DNA of 64,000 nt from Portulaca oleracea (GCA_029582165.1 CM055876.1:30635317-30699316); one strand, 5' to 3'; shown: positions 22,196-34,436, numbered from the stretch's first letter. Translations and numbers: made by a program. Notes: generated by a model from the sequence alone, not told the origin.

Positions 22196-23130
22196 TGTTG
22201 GAGAGAATGTGTGGGAGCCTAGGGTCTAAACAAACCATATGGATAATGGGAATCTACCCATAGAACTCATAAACACAATAAACCAATTTTTAGGGTTTTG
22301 GATTAATGGAGAAAAATATGAAATTAGAAGATATGGACAATTGTCAATTGTAAAGAGTAAACACTCACCCAATTGAATTAAGATGTTCAAACACTTGCAC
22401 AAGGACCTTTCACAAGCAAGGAGTCTTGAAACACCCAAGAAATCTCACAAAGAGTGGAGAAAGGATATCCACTCACAAGAAGAGAAATCACAAAGCAATT
22501 TCCACCAAAGGATTAGCTTCATTGATTACTGTTTGAAAACCCACAATTACAACTCTCCAATTGAGAGGAATTTTTTGAGTCTAATTCCTAAATATTCATC
22601 AAAAGTCCCTACAAAAATATAACATTGGGTATATATAGGAAGGGGGAAAAAATCGCGAAACTTAGTTCTGGATAGGGCTGTCGCGGGCACTACGTTGGGC
22701 TTCGCGGGCGCTACGTCGTTCTGCCCAACCTTCGCTAGCGCTACACCGGAGGTCGCAGGCGCGAACTTCTGGGCAGTTTTTCTGCCAACTTCAAACGCGC
22801 ATAACTTCTTCATCCGAACTCCTTTTAGGCCCATAAGGTATCGATGAAAAGCTCTCGGTGTGTACTTTAAGCTCCCAAAATTTGAAGTCCATCGGAGTTG
22901 TATTGAAGGAGTTATGATTAAAAGAGTGAAGGCACGCCCTTTTCTAGCCTTTGAACGCCTTCACCACCATGAGTTTAATTATTCTTGCCGATGGTTCTAA
23001 AGCCTTTTAGAAGGCTCGGGAATGGACCGATAGAGGCGAACCAAAAGTGAACCGATCCCCATTTCAATTGCATAATTAAATTGAATAACTGATTCAATAG
23101 GGCAAACTAAAATTAATATTGTTGTGTTAA
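22196..23130 (-). mobile_element. LTR-like segment, probably a solo LTR of a gypsy element
   Basis: It starts TGTTGGAG exactly where the dispersed repeat is interrupted. It carries a minus-strand TATA box (CCTATATATACCC near 22640) and a GC-rich block with repeated CGCGGGCGCTAC at 22678-22760. A similar gcgctac repeat occurs in the Athila LTR at 52540-52810. The right boundary is not clear and no target duplication was found. No gag or pol lies beside it. Confidence 0.45.
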
Positions 23131-23211
23131 CCTTATCTAATATTTAGTTATTAATTTCAAGCGGATAAATGGATTGAAACTTGAAAGCATATCAACCCTT
23201 TTATTATTAGC

Positions 23212-23672
23212 GTATGTTTGGTAGGATGCAAAACATTTTCGGCATTTTCCATTGTTTGGTATCATAGTTTTTGGGAAAATATTTTTCAGTGAAAGTTATT
23301 TTCCTTCAATTGAAGAAAATTAATTTCTTTATCTAGATAAAGGAAAATAATTTTCCAAAATGGACCGGGCCTCGCTTGGGTCGGACATGCCTCAGTTTTT
23401 GCTCTCCAGGATTCAGTAATGGGTGTCACCATTTTGCGTTTTTTCTTCGCCCTACTTCTCTCTAGAATATCATGTGATTTCTAGCAGGTTTGTTCGTTGA
23501 TCATATTTTTCTGAAACACACTATATTAATAATCTATATGATACATACTCGTCGGTGTTTTTTAAAATGATTTGTTTCTTATCAAATAAGATAAAATTTG
23601 ACATAAAAAATTATTTTCCTTGAAAAATCATTTCCTCAAAAATTATTTTTATTCCAACCAAACACATTCTTA
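23212..23672. mobile_element. non-autonomous TIR element of the 'tgtttggt' type
   Basis: The left end (GTATGTTTGGTAGGATGCAA) and right end (ATTCCAACCAAACACATTC) are imperfect inverted repeats. The interior is rich in GGAAAATAATTTTCC in both orientations. It is related to the element at 16263-17218 and has no coding capacity. Confidence 0.6.
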
Positions 23673-23959
23673 GTAATTCTTTTGATTGCCGCTTACGTCC
23701 ATTGACCCCCTTGAGTTCAAATGTAAATTTCATATTTGAATTGAATGGCATTATTAATTTGAAAGTCAAGTAACGTTATTTATTTCATCAAAAATAATGA
23801 AATTATCAAAAGAAGAATTTTTGTTGAGGTAAATGAGAATGAAGATTAGTTTCACAATTTCTGACTATAAGAACTGAATTCAAACAATAATATCTACCAT
23901 AGAGAATCAAGATTCAAGAACGTACACTAAAATACTAATATTAATAAATGCCTCAACTA

Positions 23960-24187
23960 CTACCTCCATCCCATAATATTTGTCCATTTACCTAATTTGG
24001 AAGGATCAATGTATATTAGAAATTGAGGTAAAAAATTTGTAATTTACCCAAATTACCCCTACTTTAATTGAAGATAATAGTTGTTGGAATTGTAAAAAGT
24101 GATAAATGAATTTATTAATTAAGGGTAGAAAAAGAATTATAGTTGTTGGAATTGGGTAAAAGGACAAATAATCTGGGATGGAGGTAG
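23960..24187. mobile_element. Stowaway-type MITE, complete
   Basis: This 228-bp element has inverted ends: CTACCTCCATCCCATAATAT at the left and the reverse complement CTACCTCCATCCCAGATTAT at the right, pairing for about 33 bp. It is flanked by TA on both sides (23958-23959 and 24188-24189), the usual Stowaway target duplication. Confidence 0.88.
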
Positions 24188-24664
24188 TACGCCATAACTT
24201 CAACAGTATAATTAATGGCTTGAACAAGATGAACAATAAAATACTAATATTAAATTAAATGTCTGCATGCAACTTGTACATGACTTCAACAATATAATTA
24301 AGGACTTCCAAAACAAGACGAGGATGACTCTAGTTTTCAAGGGTATCTTTCAAGGTCAATCGTGACTTCATCTAAAATGTCAACGTTCAAATGTTACCTA
24401 CGCTAGTCACGTCAAGACTACTGCTGCAATATACGGCGATCATTCATACATATGTGTGCTATTTTTGTATTCTACCAGAGTTAGTTTTTCTAATAATTTT
24501 TATTTTTATTTATTTAAGTTAAATGAATGATACTCTTTGCATGTCTCAAATTCCAATTTGTCATATCTGATTTGATCCATTTTAATGGTTGGATTAATCC
24601 TTGTTCATGTGAATTTACTCACAATTAATACACAGAAAATATTTCTTAAAAAAAGGAAAAAAAA

Positions 24665-26201
24665 GGGAAATTGGATTCTAATAATACGAACTTTTAGTAT
24701 ATAAGACAATGTCTGACTTTCGATTATGTTATGAATAATATGACTTTGTGCATTACACGTGTAGTAGCGAGTTAAGCTTAACTTAACTGGGTGGAATGCT
24801 GACGTGACGATGGAGGAAGGGTGCTGACTTTTTAAATTTTGCCATGTCATCTAAAATTTGTCCACATCATCTTTTCCTTTTTTTTTTCTTTTTTTTTCTC
24901 TCTCCTCTAACCCTTTTCTCTCCAAATTTCCTTCTCCTCCTCCCTCTTCTTGATCCACTGCATACCATGGCCATGGCTTCTCCTCCTCTTCTCTCCATTT
25001 CTCTCTCTACAACTGAGAACCCAGCTCAGAACATGACACCAAAATCGGTAAACAAACCCAGACTCGTTAATTTTCTAGTCTTCAACCCAAAACATGATTC
25101 AAAGGTCTTCTTCCTCTTCTCTCCTTTGATTGAAACCCAAATCAAACGAATACCCAGAAAAATCCAAGTATCAAACCACAAATGTATGAAAGAAATCGCC
25201 AAACAAACCCATATTATGCAAAAATTATGTTCCATCATACTTGGAATGGGGAAAGATTGAAATTTTAAACATGGGACATGAACACCGTGACACGACCAAA
25301 ATAGCTAGGCACAGTTAACAATTCACCATTAGAGTAGGAGTTGAAGGGGAAATGGGGAAAGATTAATGAGAGAGAACAGTCGAAGACACTGAAATTGAAA
25401 CTTATCTCAGTCATGTAACCGTATTTCAAGCAAGATCCCACAATCATTGAATGAAATCAGCCAAATTTCGACCCTAAATTGAAGAACTGCAAAATCGAAA
25501 ACCCTAGAATTGAGAATTGGAGGACCAGTGCATGCGTACTTATAGTGGAAGAGGGCTTTTGGTCGTCCCTTGGCCACGACTCTAGAGGTGGGTTTGCTTA
25601 GGCCACCTGTTGTCGGTTATCGGCTTTTCGGACTACCGGCGACAAGTGAGAGTCGAGTGAGGGACAGTGAGTCGCCATCTGGAACCGAGCTTGGTGCTGG
25701 GAATCAATGGCCGCCGTGGGGGAAGGAAAGTTTCAGAGCTCCAAATTCTTGCCGGAGATGTCGAGGACTCGAATCCGTCGGAAGTGGGCGGCGGAGGAGA
25801 CGAATCGGCGCCGGAGGAGGGCAGAGGTGGAGGGCGGGATCGTCGGAGGAGGAGCTGGGATTGTGGTGGTCGGGCATTGCTGAGCGTCTGCTGGAGAAAA
25901 AGGGGGAAATGTAGAGAGAGGAGAGAGAAAGAGAGAGAAGGGGTTAAAAAATAAAAGGGAAAAAAAATAAAAGGGTAAGTTGGCATTTTTTTAAAGTCAA
26001 CTGATGACATGGCAAGGTCAAAATTAAAAGACAATATAACTCCGCCGCCACGTCAGCATTCCACCGAGTTAAGTTAAGCTTAACTCGGTGACGTGTTACT
26101 GGGGGCAATAGGGGGTCAAAGTTCATATTATTCAGAATCTAATCGAAAGTTCGTATTATTAAGTCTGGCCAAAAGTTCGTATTATTAGAATCCAATTTCC
26201 C
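24665..26201. mobile_element. long-TIR element with GC-rich cargo (Pack-type candidate)
   Basis: The two ends are inverted copies over roughly 150 bp. Both open with GGGAAATTGGATTCTAATAA when read inward. They also share CTTTCGATTA, GAATAATATGA and a block GAGTTAAGCTTAACTTAACT next to GGAATGCTGACGTG. The right end has an extra internal repeat. The 1.2-kb interior differs in composition: a CT-rich stretch with a 138-codon plus frame (24844-25260) and a GC-rich block near 25570-25900 with open frames on both strands. I recognise neither, but the sharp composition shift suggests captured host DNA. No transposase. Target duplication is obscured by A-rich flanks. Confidence 0.7.
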
Positions 26202-26530
26202 AAAAAAAAAAAACCCATCATCCTGTATTGTGATCTCAGAAAGAATTTCAAAAATTCTGAAATTGATTTTTGGTCATTCTTGACTTAGTCAAGGGTAGCT
26301 ACTATATATAATTCAACAATATATATAGCAATCAGCTTTATTTGAAATGGAATAATTCATAAGTTATGTAATACACATCTCGTAGTACACCCTACAACTA
26401 CGCCAAAACTTCAATAATTGTGAGCTTTTTAAAAAATGTGCAATGAACTATATAGTCAAGAATGGCTTTCTACAATTAATAACAGACAATCAATTCCTTT
26501 TACAAGGGGACATCTGGATCCTAGCTGCTG

Positions 26531-26540
26531 CTATATATAC
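26531..26540 (+). promoter_or_regulatory. TATA box of the 2-ODD gene
   Basis: CTATATATAC lies about 105 bp upstream of the ATG, a normal spacing for a plant core promoter with a short 5' UTR. Confidence 0.65.
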
Positions 26541-26645
26541 AGCCTGTGACTTCATTGATGAACCAAACAAGCAAGCATAAATCTCCTACTCAAGCATATA
26601 TCTCCCAAAAAATCCAGAGAGTATACACTAAAACCCTCAAAAAAA

Positions 26646-27937
26646 ATGAGCATGGCTAATGGGTACGATAGAAACGTCGATCTGAAGGCGTTCGACGAGA
26701 GAAAAACTGGGGTTAAAGGCCTGATAGATGAGGGTTTAGGAAAAATACCCAGAATATTCATCAGACCAGCTGAGGAAATGTCAAAGGAGTTTGTGACTTG
26801 TGATGAGGAGTTAGCTGTGCCTGTGATTGACCTTGCGAGTGTTGATGAACACTCCCAAGAGATTATGACAAAGTTACTTTCAGCAGCAGATGAGTGGGGT
26901 TTCTTCCAACTGGTTAATCATGGTATTCCCTTGGAAGTTCTAGATCATGTTATCGAAGGAGTTAGGATGTTTCATGAGCAAGATGATGTTGTTAAGCAGG
27001 AAGTTTATAGCCGAGATCTTTCCAAACAGGTCAGGTTTAATTCCAACTTGGATTTGTACAAGTCTGGGGCTGCTAATTGGAGGGATACTTTGTATGTTAC
27101 TACTGCTTACAAATCTCCACTTGATCCTCAACTCTTGCCTTCAATATGCAGGTATACATACATATTTTGCTTTGATTAATTGTCCTATAGCTTAACTATT
27201 ACGACTACGTATGTACAATTAAATCATTACTTATTTTTGCTGCAGGGACGCGACATTGGCGTATTTGAACCATGTTACGAAACTTGCGGAGCGCCTGCTG
27301 GAGCTACTATCAGTGAGTCTAGGACTGAAACCAGACCATCTGAAAGAAATGGAGTGTGCAAAGGCATGGAACTTGGTTGGACATTACTACCCTCCATGCC
27401 CAGAGCCAAACTTGACATTAGGAACCAGCAAACACTCTGATCCTTCTTTCCTAACCATACTCTTGCAAGATCAAATTGGAGGATTACAAGTTCTTCATCA
27501 GAACCAATGGGTTAATGTTAAGCCTGTCCATGGGGCCTTGGTTGTCAACATCGGAGACCTTCTCCAGGTTTGCTTCATTAATTAACTACATCATATCACT
27601 CCATCTACAATTTTGTTGTTAATTACAATTGAAAACGTAGCTATATATTGATCGATTTCAACCTTGCTTTGGTGTTTGGGTTCAGATGGTTACCAACGAC
27701 AAGTGCAAAAGTGTGTTTCACAGAGTTACTGCTAACAAAGTTGGAACCAGGATCTCTGTTGCCACTTTTTTCGTGCCACCTGTGCAATCATCCAAGACTT
27801 ATGGACCGATTAAAGAGTTGGTATCTGATGAAAATCCACCCGTCTACAAGGAATTCACTGTCCAAGAGTGTCTCGGCCGCTTTTATTCCCGAGCAGTTGA
27901 TCAACCTGTTACTGACTTTTTCCGACAGACGGTGTGA
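26646..27937 (+). CDS. 2-oxoglutarate/Fe(II)-dependent dioxygenase (ACC oxidase homolog type), complete
   Basis: Three exons, 26646-27151, 27246-27567 and 27686-27937, join in frame to 1080 nt (359 aa), with donors gtatac and gtttgc and acceptors tgcag and ttcag. The protein begins with the [18 protein letters not shown] segment and IPRIFI motif typical of plant '1-aminocyclopropane-1-carboxylate oxidase homolog' proteins, then DIOX_N ([20 protein letters not shown]). The 2OG-Fe(II) domain follows with iron ligands in HSD (exon 2) and VFHRV (exon 3) and the 2OG-binding R-I-S. All catalytic residues are present. The family hydroxylates or desaturates specialised metabolites and hormones in the cytosol; despite the name, most members do not make ethylene. 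The substrate cannot be told. Confidence 0.92.
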
Positions 27938-28702
27938 TTAGAAGATCACAATCCCAACTACAGATATATATCTACTGTTGTAAACATTACGAAATAAATT
28001 TTCTAGCATTCAATAAGCATGCAATTTTATCTCAACAGATGCTTGTAGAGATAAAAGTGTCATTGTTGTTTGAACCTCCCTAAACTCGTGCAAAAGTGGA
28101 ATATAATTGGGTATTTGTTTATATTAGTTTGTAGTAGTAAGTTTTATGTTAAAGATTAAGCAATGTATTCTGAATCTTTGATCATCACCAGTTGGAATGA
28201 AATAATGTCGGCTACACGTTTTTTTTTTTTTTTTTTTTTTTTTGAGCAGAACCAGTTGTGAGTTGTGAGGAAGCTGCTTATGTACATGCATAGTTAGTTG
28301 TCACATGATTAATCAAGGTTTTTTTTTTTGATTATTCAAAGTAAAAATTAACCAATTTAGTATACCATTATATTTTAAAACAAGTTCAGCATACTATATT
28401 AGCATAACAACAAAATGAAAAGATAGCAAAACATCAGCGTCCAAGAACTTCTTCGCACACCACCAGCTTCATTCCATATTGTAGAACATCTACATGTTCA
28501 GTCCATATGCTTTTCTCCTGGTTTTCATTCAGTTCATTTGTAGCACTCTGCTGCACACTGAATCAACATTTTCAATATTTTTTTACTTATAAAACAGCTG
28601 CTCCATCATTATTCATTCATGGCTCATGAATAATTAATTTATTTGCATTGATTAGGTCCCCTAAGAGACTGGTTGTGTGTTCTGAATGTGATGATCAATA
28701 AG
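27938..28702. other. 3' flank of the 2-ODD gene and intergenic DNA
   Basis: AATAAA-like signals near 27993 and 28010 probably serve the 2-ODD transcript. A 24-bp T-run lies at 28219-28243. No other gene is seen before the tRNA. Confidence 0.5.
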
Positions 28703-28784
28703 GTGGACGTGCCGGAGTGGTTATCGGGCATGACGAGAAATCATGTGGGCTTTGCCCGCGTAGGTTCGAATCCTGCTGTTCACG
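28703..28784 (+). tRNA. tRNA-Ser (anticodon AGA) with G at position 33
   Basis: The 82-nt sequence folds as a class II serine tRNA with acceptor arms GTGGACG/TGTTCAC (two G-U pairs), discriminator G, a long variable arm (GGGCTTTGCCC) and T-arm GGTTCGAATCC (internal B box). The A box is TGCCGGAGTGG. It is followed directly by TTTT, the Pol III terminator, and preceded by a CAA motif common upstream of plant tRNA genes. The anticodon stem CATGA/TCATG closes the 7-nt loop CGAGAAA, so AGA is at 28736-28738 and position 33 (28735) is G in place of the nearly universal U. The gene may be a decaying copy of the abundant plant tRNA-Ser(AGA). Confidence 0.9.
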
Positions 28785-29059
28785 TTTTCAATGCATTCCC
28801 TGGATTCCTTGTTTTTATTCAGAATGAAAAGTGAAAAAACATGCACTGTTTGCTCTGAAAATCTTTTTTTTTTCTGTTTTCTTTTGTGGAGGGCTTTCAC
28901 AAAAATGGATATTATAATTGACTTTGGTTTGTGCACATGTCATGTGTCACGTGTCCCAAGTTCCAAGTGCAGTTTAAAGCAAAGCATCGAACATTTTGAT
29001 CCATTTCTGTGTTAGTAGCCCAATAATAATTAGATAGAATTCTCGCATGCTCTATAAAC

Positions 29060-29310
29060 TCAAACTATTCAACAGGTTCAAGTTAGAATGTGCAACATGA
29101 AAAATGCATATTTTAATTTTTAACCTGTTGGGTTAGATGGTTGGTCTATTAACTCATTAATCCATTTATATTATAACAATTCTTATATTTTCAAAAAAGA
29201 AAAAAACATTCTAAGCAGGGGCCAAATATGGGATGGAAGAGCAAAATGAAATTTTATCTGAACCTTGACCCCAGTGACAAATGACCAAAATATCATATGC
29301 ATTGCATAAT
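29060..29310. repeat. dispersed repeat shared with 21950-22195
   Basis: Homologous to the segment at 21950-22195 over about 240 bp. Here it continues uninterrupted past the point where the other copy meets an LTR-like insertion. Confidence 0.6.
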
Positions 29311-30409
29311 ATAAATTGAAGGATATATGCACTTCATAAGACCCATAACACCTTTGTGTGAGAGTGTCTCATTGTTTATAATGTCCTTGTAGCCTTCGAG
29401 CACTTTTACCACTTCAAGAAGCAGCCAAATATTATGAAAAAGGGTCATATGATATTAAAGTTAGATATGAGTAAGCGTTATGATATATAGAATGAGTAGA
29501 TTTTTTATTTTTATTTTTTTTTGGAGAAAATAGAGGCCCTGAGTTTTAATGTAGACTTTAGTACTCTTATCATAAAAATGAGATATATTACTTCGGTCTC
29601 CTGTTAGGTCCTCCTAAATGGAAATCTTCTAATGGTCCCCTCGAGAGAGGCATGTGCCAGGAATACCCTTTATCTTTTTAACCTTTTCTTCTTTATGTTG
29701 AGGTCCTCTGAGTACTTATTAGGCAAAGGGAAAGTCAGGTAGGTCGGGCTGTTGAAAAAAAAACCTATCGCGAAACATCTAATCTGTAAACCCGCTAGCT
29801 AGTCAAAATTTCAGGTATCTGAATCGAAAAATTATTTTTAATTGGGTCGGGTATCTAAATCGGAAAAAAATTTCGGATAATTTGTTCGGATGTGGGTCGG
29901 CCCCTAGACAAAAAATCAGGTGCTTGAATTATCTAAAATTAAAATTAAAATTAAGGTGCAAATTAAAGTTCTCTTTTTTTCTTTCCATTTCTTAAAAAAT
30001 TTTGTCTTCACTTATATCTAGTTGTGAAATTCTGAAACTAAAAGAAAAAGTAACACGACTAATCTGTATAGATTCTGACATCTCAGTTGAATAGATTCTG
30101 ACAATAGGGTAGGGGAAGTACTGAAAATTTCTAATTTCTCTTTTGCCATATAGTCTCTGGTCAAGATCAGATGCATTTTTTAATTTCAAATAACAATGAA
30201 ATTGTGAAGGTGGAATATTTAGGAGTGCCTCTTTACCTTCTATCAACACTCAGGAAAATAAATCCTTGAATTATGGTGTATTCAAAGATACTATAAGGTC
30301 TGGACAAATTATGAATTTCACCAATGTTGAAGGCCATGTAAAGGTTTTTGTTGGAATTTAGAATTCTTTATGATATTTTGTTTGATTTAAATTGTTCTCT
30401 TCTTTTCTC
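29311..30409. other. AT-rich DNA with no gene recognised
   Basis: Contains T-runs and repeated GGTCGGGTATCTGAATCGG-like words near 29740-29900, in the style of other non-autonomous elements in the window. I could not define the ends. No coding region is supported. Confidence 0.35.
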
Positions 30410-30463
30410 AGGACCTAATAAGTATGCGAGTGTAGGAGCTGGGCATGCATCAAAGGATGTCTA
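30410..30463 (+). other. possible terminal exon of an unknown gene or relic
   Basis: After a good acceptor (TTCTTTTCTCAG) the sequence stays open for 17 codons, reading GPNKYASVGAGHASKDV, then stops. No preceding exon is found and I do not recognise it. It may be the remnant of a lost gene or chance. Confidence 0.18.
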
Positions 30464-30760
30464 AAGAAGAATGTGAGTCAGTTAGATCGGTGGGCTTCAC
30501 AAATTGCTGTTGCTGTGATCTTGAAGACACTGCAAATATATTTGATTGCTTTTTGAGAGCCAAATTGCATGATTAGTGTGTAAATTGTATGTATAGCTAG
30601 CAAGAATGTATCAACTTATCTTATATTTATATGTGATTGGATCAATATTAGCTTTAATTGTTGTGTTATACAGTTATTATAAATGTATATATATCATTTA
30701 ACTTGGGGAATAACATTCACCATAGGACTTCAATCAGAAATATTTTAATCCATTAATAAA

Positions 30761-31362
30761 GAACTAATTAGGTTTTTACCCATTAAGGTTTGTGAAAGTA
30801 GGATTTTACTCCTAAGGTTTTAAAAATTAGTTTTATCCTACCTTAAGTTTGAATCAACTAATAATTAACCCACCTAATCTTTGTATTAAATATTAAATAC
30901 AACCTTTTTAGATCAAATTATTAATAAAATTAATGTTAATTGACAAAATTGCCCTTAACATACAATTTTTTACGGCAGGGGAACCGTAACTTGAACATGA
31001 AGGTAAAACGTAAATTTACCTAACACAATTCTCTTTTGGATAGTCATCCGCTATCCGCTACTTATATTGCTATTCCTTGCGTAAATCGCTATCCGCTATC
31101 TTAAACACTAATTTTGTCGAATAGGATCATAGTGAAATTAATTGGTTAATTTTTTAGAGGAGTAAAGTTGTCTTTTTATGTTTTAAATTCGGATTATTTT
31201 AGACTTTTCATATCATCCTACAAGGGTAAAATTGTCATTCATCGGAAAAGTAGTAAAATAATAAAAGGTTCAAACTTCAAATAGGATAAACCTAATTTCC
31301 TAAACCTTGGGGGTAAAATTTCACTTTCACTAAACCTCAATGGGTAAAATCTTAATTTGCTC
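30761..31362. mobile_element. MULE-like non-autonomous TIR element with 10-bp target duplication
   Basis: The target duplication CATTAATAAA is present at 30751-30760 and 31363-31372. Inside it are long inverted ends: GAACTAATTAGGTTTTTACC at the left, reverse complement GAGCAAATTAAGATTTTACC at the right, continuing for about 60 bp through AAGGTTTGTGAAAGT. The interior carries a fragment (31018-31130) related to the Harbinger-like element at 41891-42285. A 10-bp duplication and long TIRs fit Mutator-like elements. No transposase. Confidence 0.85.
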
Positions 31363-31379
31363 CATTAATAAATATAAAT

Positions 31380-32590
31380 ATAATAATTGAAAGTGGGTAG
31401 AATATTTAATTCTAAAAAAGATGTGCTGTGATGCTTCCAGCTGTCAGATCACCAAGCTGCATGTACAAGCGTCATTGACTGTAGTGACGTCTTTTCCTGC
31501 CACAAGTTTTTCTTGTAACACTCAGAATTGTGGTGGCTGGGGTCAAGCGTCACAAGCAATTACAGTGACGTTTCTAACTGCAGCCTATGACACCCCTAAC
31601 ACGTCGCTACTGGCATATTTTGTTGTAGGATCAGGCCTTTTGGTTATCCAATACCCGATCCGAAACTTTCGGATACTCAAACTAGGGGTAGATTCAATAT
31701 GGGGTCACATGAAGTCACGTGACCCCACTTTTTTATAAAAAAATCTAAAATTTCTATTTTTATAAATAAAAGCTGCGCAAACTATATATATATACTATAT
31801 GTGACATAAATGAATTATACAGAAAGTTGTGGGCGAGTGGTATGCACCTGTCATATTAGAACATTACGGATGTGTTGTGTCGTGTATTTGAATCTTGTGG
31901 AACACATAAGCCTATTTTTTACCGGAGGCTACCACCATTTCCACTGGCAACTAATCATCATCACTGCCCGCTCAACTGCTAGCTTAGTAGTTAGGCTTTA
32001 TTATGGTCAATTGAAAATTCTTTTCGAGTATTATTTAGAGTAATTTATTCAATTTTCAAAGATTAGTTTTAATGTGATGATGTAGTGTAATTCTTGGAAA
32101 TTTTACTCTATTTGTTAATAAATTTAGTTGAACTTGTATATCGAACTTGAAAATTTAGTCTGATAATTTTGTTTAGGTTTAATATTGTACAACTACCCAA
32201 AAGAAAATAATATTGTAAGTTTTCGGGTTTATTGTTTGACTTTTTACGTTTGACTTTGAACCCGCTTAATTTCATTTCTAGATTCACCATTGACCCGAAC
32301 CTTTCGGTTATGGTTATAGATCGAGGGTGTGGCCGACCCAAAGTTTCGCGTACCCAAAAAAGTTATCCAATTGGTTCGAGTTCCTGATTCGTGAACACCC
32401 CTGGAACCAGAGCCTGACTCATGACGTTAAAGTGGCTAGAAGTGCACCTATTGTCTCTCACCTTTTCTTTGCATATAACAATATTCTCTTTATGAGGGCT
32501 ATGATGGAATAGGTATTGCAGGTTCTAAACATCTTGAAGACCCATGAGCATACTTCGAGACATGTGACCAATGCAAATAAGTCGGAGATT
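31380..32590. other. repeat-rich DNA with no gene recognised
   Basis: Contains repeated TCA-TGACTGTAGTGACGT-type words near 31460-31610 and a palindrome GGGGTCAC...GTGACCCC near 31700-31725. It looks like pieces of old transposons. No open frame has a recognisable motif. Confidence 0.35.
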
Positions 32591-32599
32591 TCCTGTGGC

Positions 32600-33650
32600 T
32601 GAAATGTGGGCGAACAACAACAAAATATGCTCCAATTTGAGTTTGAGTTTTACAGTCGTAGGATTTCATGCCCATTATCTAAGGATGCCTTATTTAAATT
32701 GGGCGCTCCAAGAAAATGGTGTTTCAAGCTATCTAAGATCTCATGTGGAAGAACTCAAAAGATGGGGAAAAAAAGATTTTTGTCTAGGGTGGGGGAAAAT
32801 GCTTATCAAAAAAGTGTTTCGAGCTATCACAACTTATATAATGCAATGTTTCGAGATTCCTATCTCTATTTGCAACAATTTGGATAGTTTATGTAAGACC
32901 TTTTGTTGGGGAGCCGATCAAGCTAGAGATGAGGGGGATACCATGGATTGCGTAGAATACTTTGCATTGGCCTAATTAAGGCTAGGGGTGGTTTGGGTTT
33001 CAGAAACTTCAAGGCTTTCAATAAAGCCCTTCTCGCAAAGCGGGCTTGGAGGTTGACCCAAGACCTGCATTCCCTTGGCGGTGATGGTGTTCAACGTTGT
33101 ACATTTTGCGAATGGTGACTTTGGAATGCCAAACTAGGTTTCCAACCCTCTTAGACATGACGAAGTATCCTTAGTGTCCGAGAACTACTTCAAAAGGGGT
33201 CATGTGGCGCATGGAAATGGGACGTTGGTGAAAATTTGGCGTGACTAATGGATACTAGCCATCCAGACGGTCCGGTCACCTCAGTGGCTCATTTCATGGA
33301 TGGTAATCCAGAGGTCAAGGAACTAATTGACAAAGATAAGAATATATGCAAAAGCGACCTATTCAACATGTGTTGTACTAGTAGATGGTGTTTGATGGTG
33401 AATTTCCTTGACATTGCTACTGATAACATCAAAACATCTCATCAGCGTTTAGTGGATTATTTTTCGAAGATACCTAATGCTTTCCAACAAAATATAAAAG
33501 GCAATAGAATACTCCAACCTTGTCAAAATACACCCTGGTGCAACAGATTGTTCAATAATAGATATTCATGTGGAAGAGAGAATCTATCTAAGGGGCTACT
33601 CATCACCTATGGTAATATTTCTGAACTAAGTAAGGGTTTGTCTTAATACC
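32600..33650 (+). mobile_element. LINE (L1-like) retrotransposon 3' relic, block B
   Basis: Fragments in several frames match the C-terminal part of plant L1-type reverse transcriptase and its following domain: ITTYIMQCFEIPISICNNLDSLC, then GFRNFKAFNKALLAKRAW, then GDFGMPN/KLGFQP-like and EVKELIDKDKNI. Frameshifts and stops are frequent. It ends in an AAT microsatellite (33679-33740), a common LINE tail form. The same relic is present at 43980-44890, showing it was duplicated with the mTERF block. Confidence 0.8.
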
Positions 33651-33673
33651 CTTCATTGTCAAGAGGTCAAGAA

Positions 33674-33678
<5 letters not shown>

Positions 33679-33715
<37 letters not shown>

Positions 33716-33745
33716 TAATAATTATAACAATAATAATAATAATAG
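33679..33745 (+). repeat. (AAT)n microsatellite at the LINE tail
   Basis: AAT/ATA trinucleotide run with one interruption (ctaataattataac), directly after the LINE relic. Confidence 0.9.
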
Positions 33746-34006
33746 GCATGTCTTTTTTAATCATTTTACAATCATAACTACTCCAATCTTAACTTTACGG
33801 TAAACTCTCTACTAATATATTTTTTATTTTTTTGAAAAAAAAATCTTTGCTAAATCACAATTTTTTATTTTTTTTACAAGGGTATGTTCGGGTCATCCAC
33901 ATTGGGCCCTATCTCATAGATACATCAATTGAACTTTAACGACTCATAGAGGAGGGGAAACCTAAGCCCAAACCCAAAAACTTGGTTAATCACCTTGCTT
34001 ATCTCT

Positions 34007-34299
34007 AGGGCTGTTCATCGATTCAAAACCGAACCGAACAAACCGAAAACCGATTAAGGGGTAAAACCCAAACCGAAAACCGGACCGAATAAACCGGTTC
34101 GGTTTCGGTTCTCGGTTTATCCGGTTCAAAACCGAATAATGCACACATTCATACGGGACTTTCACCAGAAAGAGTCGAACCGAATAAACCGAAAACCGAA
34201 TAAGGGCTAAAGTGCAAACCGAAAACCGAACCGAATAAAAATCGATCCGGTTTGAATCGGTTCGAACCGGTTCGGTTCTCGGTTCATACACACCCCTAC
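34007..34299. mobile_element. hAT-type non-autonomous element rich in 'accgaa' words
   Basis: This 293-bp element is flanked by TTATCTCT on both sides (33999-34006 and 34300-34307), an 8-bp target duplication typical of hAT elements. The ends are AGGGCTGTTCA and the inverted TGTGTAGGGGTG-like sequence. The interior is many copies of AAACCGAA and ACCGGTTCGG in both orientations. It ends about 140 bp upstream of mTERF copy B. Confidence 0.82.
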
Positions 34300-34436
34300 T
34301 TATCTCTGCACAAAGATACTTGGATAAGGAAAAGTGAAGAATTTTGCTGGCAAAGTGGAAATTTTTAGAACACTTGAACCATTCTCCTCACTCACTCCAT
34401 TCTCAAACGGCGGCGTATTAGCGTATAGGTAACAGA

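Noticed and set aside
25570..25954. GC-rich frames as an independent host gene
   Set aside because: They lie wholly within the long-TIR element, are open on both strands because of composition, and lack a recognisable domain.
31700..32050. Possible SINE or palindromic element near gggtcac...gtgacccc
   Set aside because: A-box- and B-box-like words are too weak and the ends could not be defined.
34007..34299. Frame of 101 codons rich in RFSVYSVRF
   Set aside because: Produced by the accgaa-type repeats of a hAT-like element.
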